A stretch of 64,000 nt of DNA, from assembly GCF_002285795.1 (NCBI RefSeq), contig NZ_CP022961.1, forward strand, positions 4,778,001 to 4,842,000, written 5' to 3'. This document shows, piece by piece, positions 61,654 through 64,000 of the stretch (positions within the stretch are counted from its first letter, which is position 1; every line of letters begins with the position of its first letter). Under the pieces are notes generated by a model, which saw only the letters and a program-made list of their open reading frames with translations, did no database searches and was not told where the DNA came from. This stretch comes from Plantactinospora sp. KBS50. GTDB lineage: Bacteria; Actinomycetota; Actinomycetes; Mycobacteriales; Micromonosporaceae. Position numbers and translations under genes: made by a program.

Positions 61654-61872
61654 TCAGGCCACGTGCCGGCGGCGGGCGCGGCCGGTCAGCGGCGCCGCGA
61701 CGGGCGCCGGCGCGGCCAGCACCTCGACGTCGAACCCGGCCCGGGCGAACGCCTCGATCGCCCGCTCCTCGGCGGCGGTCAGGCCGCCGTCCGGCGCCTC
61801 GATCAGTGCGCTCACCAGGCATCCGTCGCAGGATCGCCCGCGGACGGCGCAGGTATCACAGTCGATGAGCAT
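61654..61872 (-). CDS. Small cysteine-rich protein
   Basis: 72 aa from ATG 61872 (GAGGAGGGG site). MLIDCDTCAVRGRSCDGC has two Cys-x2-Cys pairs nine residues apart, a possible zinc or Fe-S site, followed by an LTAAEERAIEAFARAGFDVEVL helix and a basic tail (RARRRHVA). Similar small proteins with this start occur next to NlpC/P60 and NYN genes in actinomycetes; function unknown. Confidence 0.7.
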   Translation of the reverse strand: MLIDCDTCAVRGRSCDGCLVSALIEAPDGGLTAAEERAIEAFARAGFDVEVLAAPAPVAAPLTGRARRRHVA

Positions 61873-62122
61873 CGCGTCTCGCCCCTCCTCACGTACGCCG
61901 GCGGCCCCTGGTCGTGAGCTGGCCACCGTCCGTGACATCGACGCTAGTCGGGGGGTACGACAAAACCGGTCAGGCCGTTCGCGGCGGGCACGAACCGGCC
62001 ATCCCCCGTACGCCCCGCCGCACCGCCCGGGGCGGCGACCTGCCGGCCCACCGGCTCCGGGGATCGTGGGGGCGTGCCGGTGCGCCGGGAGCAGCGCGGC
62101 GGGCGGGGTCGGGCGCGGGCGG
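61873..62122. other. Intergenic region without recognised features
   Basis: 250 bp between the NYN gene stop and the Cys-rich gene. It is GC-rich with no hairpin or repeat strong enough to name; the ydaO-type riboswitch sometimes found in this neighbourhood was not seen. Confidence 0.5.
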
Positions 62123-63651
62123 TCAGGACCGGGCCAGCCGGCGCAGCAGGGCGTCGGCCCCCAGCGGGTACGCGCCGTGCCGGCGTACCCCGTCGGCCAC
62201 CTCGCGGTCGGAGGAGATCACCACCACCGGCCGGCCGGCCGGTTCGGCCCGGACGAGCCGGCGGATCAGCTCGTCCGCGGTCTCCCCCTTGCGGGAGAAC
62301 AGCACGCGGACCCCGCGGGGCGCCGGCGGCAGGCCGTGCACCCGCTCGGCGCCGTCGAACACCACGGTCACCTCGTCGCCGGTCCGCGCGGCCAGCCCAC
62401 CCAGGCCGCCGATCAGCCGCTTGCGCTGCTGCTCCAGCGACATCTCCCCGAAGCCCCGTTTGGTGACGTTGTAGCCGTCCACCACCAGGTGCGCCCGGGC
62501 AGCGCCAGCAGTTCGTCCAGCCGGGCCGGATCGTCGGTGTCCAGCGCCCGCGCTCCCGAGCGGCCCGCCGGCCGGTCACCGGGTCGGGCCGCGAACTCGT
62601 CGGCCACGAAGTCCGCCGGCAACCGGCTGGCCGGATCCAGCGCCAGCTCCCGACGCAGCCCCACGGCCGCCTGGCCGATGGTCTCCAGCAGCAGCCACAG
62701 CCGGGCGTCGTCGACCGATCGGGCCTCCTTCGCGCTCTGCCGGGCCGCGCCCGCGGCGCTCTCCGCCTCGGCCAGCCTGGCGCGCAGCCGGCGCAGCTCG
62801 CTGTCGTGGTCGGCCGCGGCGCGGTTGGCGCGGCCCTTCTCGGTCGCCAGCAGCTCGCCGAGCCGGCGTTGCTGTGCCTGCGCCTCCCGCAGCGCCCGGG
62901 CCTGCACCCGGGTCTCCTCCCGTAGCTGGCCGAGTTCCTCGCGGACCCGGGCCAGCTCGTCGCGCAGCTTGTCGGCCTCCACCCGGGCCACCGCGCGGTC
63001 GTGTTCGGCGCGGGCGATCCGCTGCTCCGCCTCGCGGACCGACTCGGCCACGGCCGCGCTGTCCGCCTCGGCCCGCACCGCCGCCCCGCTGGCCGCCACG
63101 AGATCCACCCAGCCCGGCGGCCGGATGAGGTACGCCAGCGCCGCCACCTGCACCGGATCCGCCGCCGCGGGCACCGTGCCGGCGCTCAGCGCGGCACCCA
63201 GTTCCCCGGCGTCGGACAGCGCGCGGGCGCCGATGCGCTGCCGGAAGAGCGGGTCCGCGGCGAGTTGGGCGGCGATCGCGGCGCCGCCGAGCCGGGCGCG
63301 CCGGTTCGGCGCGAACTTGGCCACCCGGCGCAGCGGCACCGGCACCTCCTCGCCGGGCAGCGCGGGCAGGGCCGCCGCGGCCAGCGTGATGACCCGCTGG
63401 CGGGCGGGCTCGGGCAGCGTCGGTTCCACCTCGCGGGCCGGTTGCGCCCCGGTCCCGGCCTCGGGCCCGGCACCGTCGACCGGATCGGCGGGACCGGGAG
63501 CCCCGGCGGCCACCCCGGACGCGTCGCCACCGGCCCAGGACGGCGCCTTGGACGCGTCGCCACCGGCCCAGGACGGCGCCGCGGAGGCGCCGGTCGGGCC
63601 GGTCGCCACCGGGCCGGCTGGGCTGTCCGGGCTGGGCTCGGGGTGCGACAT
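62123..63651 (-). pseudogene. NYN-domain (YacP-like) RNase-type protein, frameshifted near the NYN domain
   Basis: The first frame from ATG 63651 gives a Pro/Ala-rich N-terminus with duplicated APSWAGGDAS, a helical domain and a long coiled coil (about residues 195-320: EAEQRIARAEHDRAV, LREETRVQARALREAQAQQ). The frame is lost at the CCC run 62494-62496: adding one base gives LPGAHLVVDGYNVTKRGFGE, and the NYN domain continues in the second frame (VVVDGYN, VVFDGAERVHG, VVVISSDREVADGVRRHGAYPL). Corrected length about 509 aa. NYN proteins are putative RNases; the Asp residues needed are present in both parts. Another single-base homopolymer loss. Confidence 0.85.
63515..63580. repeat. 33-bp tandem duplication in the NYN protein gene
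   Basis: Two adjacent near-identical copies (CGTCGCCACCGGCCCAGGAC...) encode duplicated APSWAGGDAS; the period keeps the frame. Confidence 0.8.
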
Positions 63652-63780
63652 CTGACAAGTCTCCCACCGCCGTCCAGCGGCCCGCCCGGTACGTCGAGTC
63701 AATGGGCGACCTGCGGTGTTACCGCCCGGATCGGCCACCCTGCGTGGGGAAGTGTCGTACGGGGCTTCTAGCCTGCCGCC

Positions 63781-64000
63781 GTGGCACAACCCGAGTACGT
63801 CCAGGACACCATCGAGGGCCTGTTCGATTCGCCCGCCGGCATTCCTGACGATCTCCCGTTGCACCGGACCACGTTCGTGGTGCTCGATCTGGAGACCACC
63901 GGCGGCTCGCCGGACGGCGGCGGCATCACCGAGGTCGGCGCGGTGAAGGTACGCGGCGGCGAGGAGCTCGGGGTGCTGGCCACCCTGGTCAACCCGGGCG
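63781..64000 (+). CDS. DEDDh exonuclease (5' part, runs off the window)
   Basis: GTG 63781 starts a frame open to the window edge (73 codons). [19 protein letters not shown] carries the ExoI motif (Asp and Glu of DxE) of the epsilon-subunit-like exonuclease family; [23 protein letters not shown] follows as expected. It matches Rv2191, where the exonuclease is fused to a UvrC-like GIY-YIG part; that part lies outside the window. It is divergent from the NYN gene. Confidence 0.9.
   Translation, partial: MAQPEYVQDTIEGLFDSPAGIPDDLPLHRTTFVVLDLETTGGSPDGGGITEVGAVKVRGGEELGVLATLVNPG

Noticed and set aside
61873-62122. c-di-AMP (ydaO-type) riboswitch, expected near NlpC/P60 genes in actinomycetes
   Set aside because: None of the conserved core could be found and no NlpC/P60 gene is in the window.

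Overview
This window comes from a chromosome of a very high-GC actinomycete (coding DNA above about 72% GC, third positions almost all G or C, many GTG starts and 4-base GTGA/ATGA gene overlaps). The gene content points to Micromonosporaceae (Micromonospora/Salinispora/Actinoplanes type): an actinobacterial mutasome, a scattered glycosylated-carotenoid pathway, a CBM2-GH18 chitinase, a pyrophosphate-type phosphofructokinase, and a gene order that follows the Mycobacterium tuberculosis Rv2172c-Rv2191 block (metF, prenyl synthase, MptA/B, Rv2175c, pknL, aroG, exoribonuclease AS, SRPBCC, fadD15, pimB', DEDDh exonuclease). About 58 genes are called; three of them are broken by single missing G:C pairs in short homopolymer runs, which looks more like sequencing error than decay.

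Layout. 1-6479: the 3' end of a TgpA-like transglutaminase, a small BrnT/ribbon-helix-helix-like toxin-antitoxin pair with a leaderless promoter, DUF3040, dinB, an alkaline-phosphatase-family enzyme, a methyltransferase and a TauE-type exporter. 6534-14121: a minus-strand damage-tolerance cassette (SAV_6107-type HEPN protein, imuA', a tryptophan-rich 111-aa protein, imuB, dnaE2) preceded by a LexA-type box. 14259-19815: a plus-strand run with YbaK-type deacylase, CrtA-like oxygenase, GNAT, CruF-like hydratase, CruG-like glycosyltransferase and a frameshifted carotenoid desaturase. 20005-28247: CDP-alcohol phosphatidyltransferase, metF, a small HTH protein, an XRE regulator, prenyl synthase, mannosyltransferase, heterodimeric lycopene cyclase genes behind an Rv2175c-like regulator, and a perfect 25-bp inverted repeat. 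28397-33886: pknL, endonuclease IV, threonine aldolase, class II DAHP synthase. 33980-41077: lipoprotein, frameshifted chitinase, DUF4397/sortase pair, proC, pfk, exoribonuclease AS. 41419-48940: Crp-type regulator, an unusual small repeat protein divergent from a zinc-ribbon/nucleotide cyclase/AAA/TPR giant, a DUF2007-like membrane protein, otsA. 48998-64000: hydrolase, FMO, EEP nuclease, ROK glucokinase, DUF5304-like protein, SRPBCC, fadD15, a two-component system, pimB', an M48 protease, a Cys-rich protein, a frameshifted NYN RNase-like protein, and the start of a DEDDh exonuclease.

How they fit together. Four themes recur: translesion synthesis (dinB, imuA'-imuB-dnaE2, endonuclease IV); isoprenoid and envelope-glycolipid synthesis (prenyl synthase, MptA/B, PimB', FadD15, CDP-alcohol phosphatidyltransferase); carotenoid synthesis split over two sites in the window; and Ser/Thr-kinase, two-component and cyclase-type signalling. 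Short tandem repeats at or just after stop codons are unusually frequent. No tRNA, rRNA, CRISPR array, insertion sequence or prophage was seen.
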